This document shows positions 63,843 to 64,000 of a DNA stretch of 64,000 nt, piece after piece. Position 1 is the first letter of the stretch; each line of letters starts with the position of its first letter. Source of the stretch: Chlorobiota bacterium (GTDB lineage Bacteria; Bacteroidota; Ignavibacteria; OLB7); assembly GCA_028287785.1 (NCBI GenBank), contig JAQBOZ010000007.1:428994-492993 (forward strand), written 5' to 3'. Position numbers and translations under genes: made by a program. The notes beneath the pieces were generated by a model that made no database searches, was not told the DNA's origin, and was given only the letters and a program-made list of their open reading frames with translations.

Positions 63843-64000
63843 GGTAGTGACTCGGTTTGAATCCACTCTTCCGTCTGCTGAACAATCATCGAGCGACGAT
63901 CCATGCTTCACTCTTCAAGCTCCGTGGGAGCGCACCGGTTGTAGCAACAATGCTCCCATCTCCCGCTCAAGCTCCATCGGAGCGTACCATCCCCGCATCC
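63843..64000. repeat. Repeat family 2, inverted copy (runs off the window)
   Basis: Near-identical reverse copy of 16438-16596: it starts ggtagtgactcggtttgaat, continues with tgctgaacaatcatcgagcg and tagcaacaatgctcccatct, and ends with the cggagcgtacca arm. Differences are a few substitutions and short indels in the central part. Its distal end lies beyond the window. Confidence 0.9.

Noticed and set aside
1..64000. tRNA, rRNA, CRISPR array or riboswitch
   Set aside because: No T-loop consensus with a matching acceptor stem outside genes, no regular direct-repeat array and no matching riboswitch core was found by eye. A covariance-model scan would be needed to exclude them fully.

Overview
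The window looks like a chromosomal segment of a high-GC bacterium of the FCB group (Bacteroidota, Chlorobiota or the related Ignavibacteria/Kapabacteria lineages). The main reasons are two intact secreted proteins and one broken one with type IX secretion (T9SS) type A C-terminal sorting domains, a large OmpA-family outer membrane protein, many lipoproteins, and an alpha-beta fused 2-oxoacid dehydrogenase E1. GC content was judged by eye and the species cannot be named. No rRNA, tRNA, CRISPR array or phage structural gene was seen.

Layout. 0-16 kb is mostly core and envelope functions: PLD-like protein, lytic transglycosylase, periplasmic PpiC-type isomerase, membrane-anchored 2Fe-2S ferredoxin, a T9SS beta-propeller protein beside a cytochrome/YVTN lipoprotein, MgtE, a DnaQ-type exonuclease and an aldehyde dehydrogenase. 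16-37 kb is an accessory tract of mostly single genes with broken copies among them. It holds a frameshifted T9SS protein, a chloramphenicol phosphotransferase-like kinase, a lipase-like hydrolase, an AAC(6')-like acetyltransferase, a decayed FAD monooxygenase, an orphan eCIS-core (DUF4157) protein with a lysozyme-like tail, a protein resembling Rhodococcus VapA, an SdrD-type fragment, an ECF sigma factor beside a repeat-bearing membrane protein, and an orphan MbtH. 37-56 kb returns to core content: GatB, OmpA, a PP2C/STAS/HATPase partner-switching operon, ribosomal protein S21, LeuS, an M48 protease and a class V aminotransferase. 56.6-59.7 kb is a lower-GC patch with decayed IS3 and IS200/IS605 elements and a lipoprotein of the formylglycine-generating-enzyme fold. 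The end has the fused E1, two tandem thioredoxins and a FabG-like reductase.

Two families of palindromic intergenic repeats run through the window. Family 1 is built from a GC-rich hairpin next to a gcccctccggggc palindrome, often beside a TAGCAGGCTGTTGAA-like motif. Family 2 is a larger nested palindrome at about 16.4 kb with an inverted copy at the right end. They sit between genes, sometimes supply a stop or start codon, and look like mobilised or REP-like elements.

The clearest functional groupings are the three-gene partner-switch operon (45.2-48.2 kb), the outer-membrane pair after gatB (41.4-42.9 kb), the sigma factor and membrane-protein pair (33.0-34.1 kb), and the antibiotic-modification-like genes at 17.9-22.7 kb.
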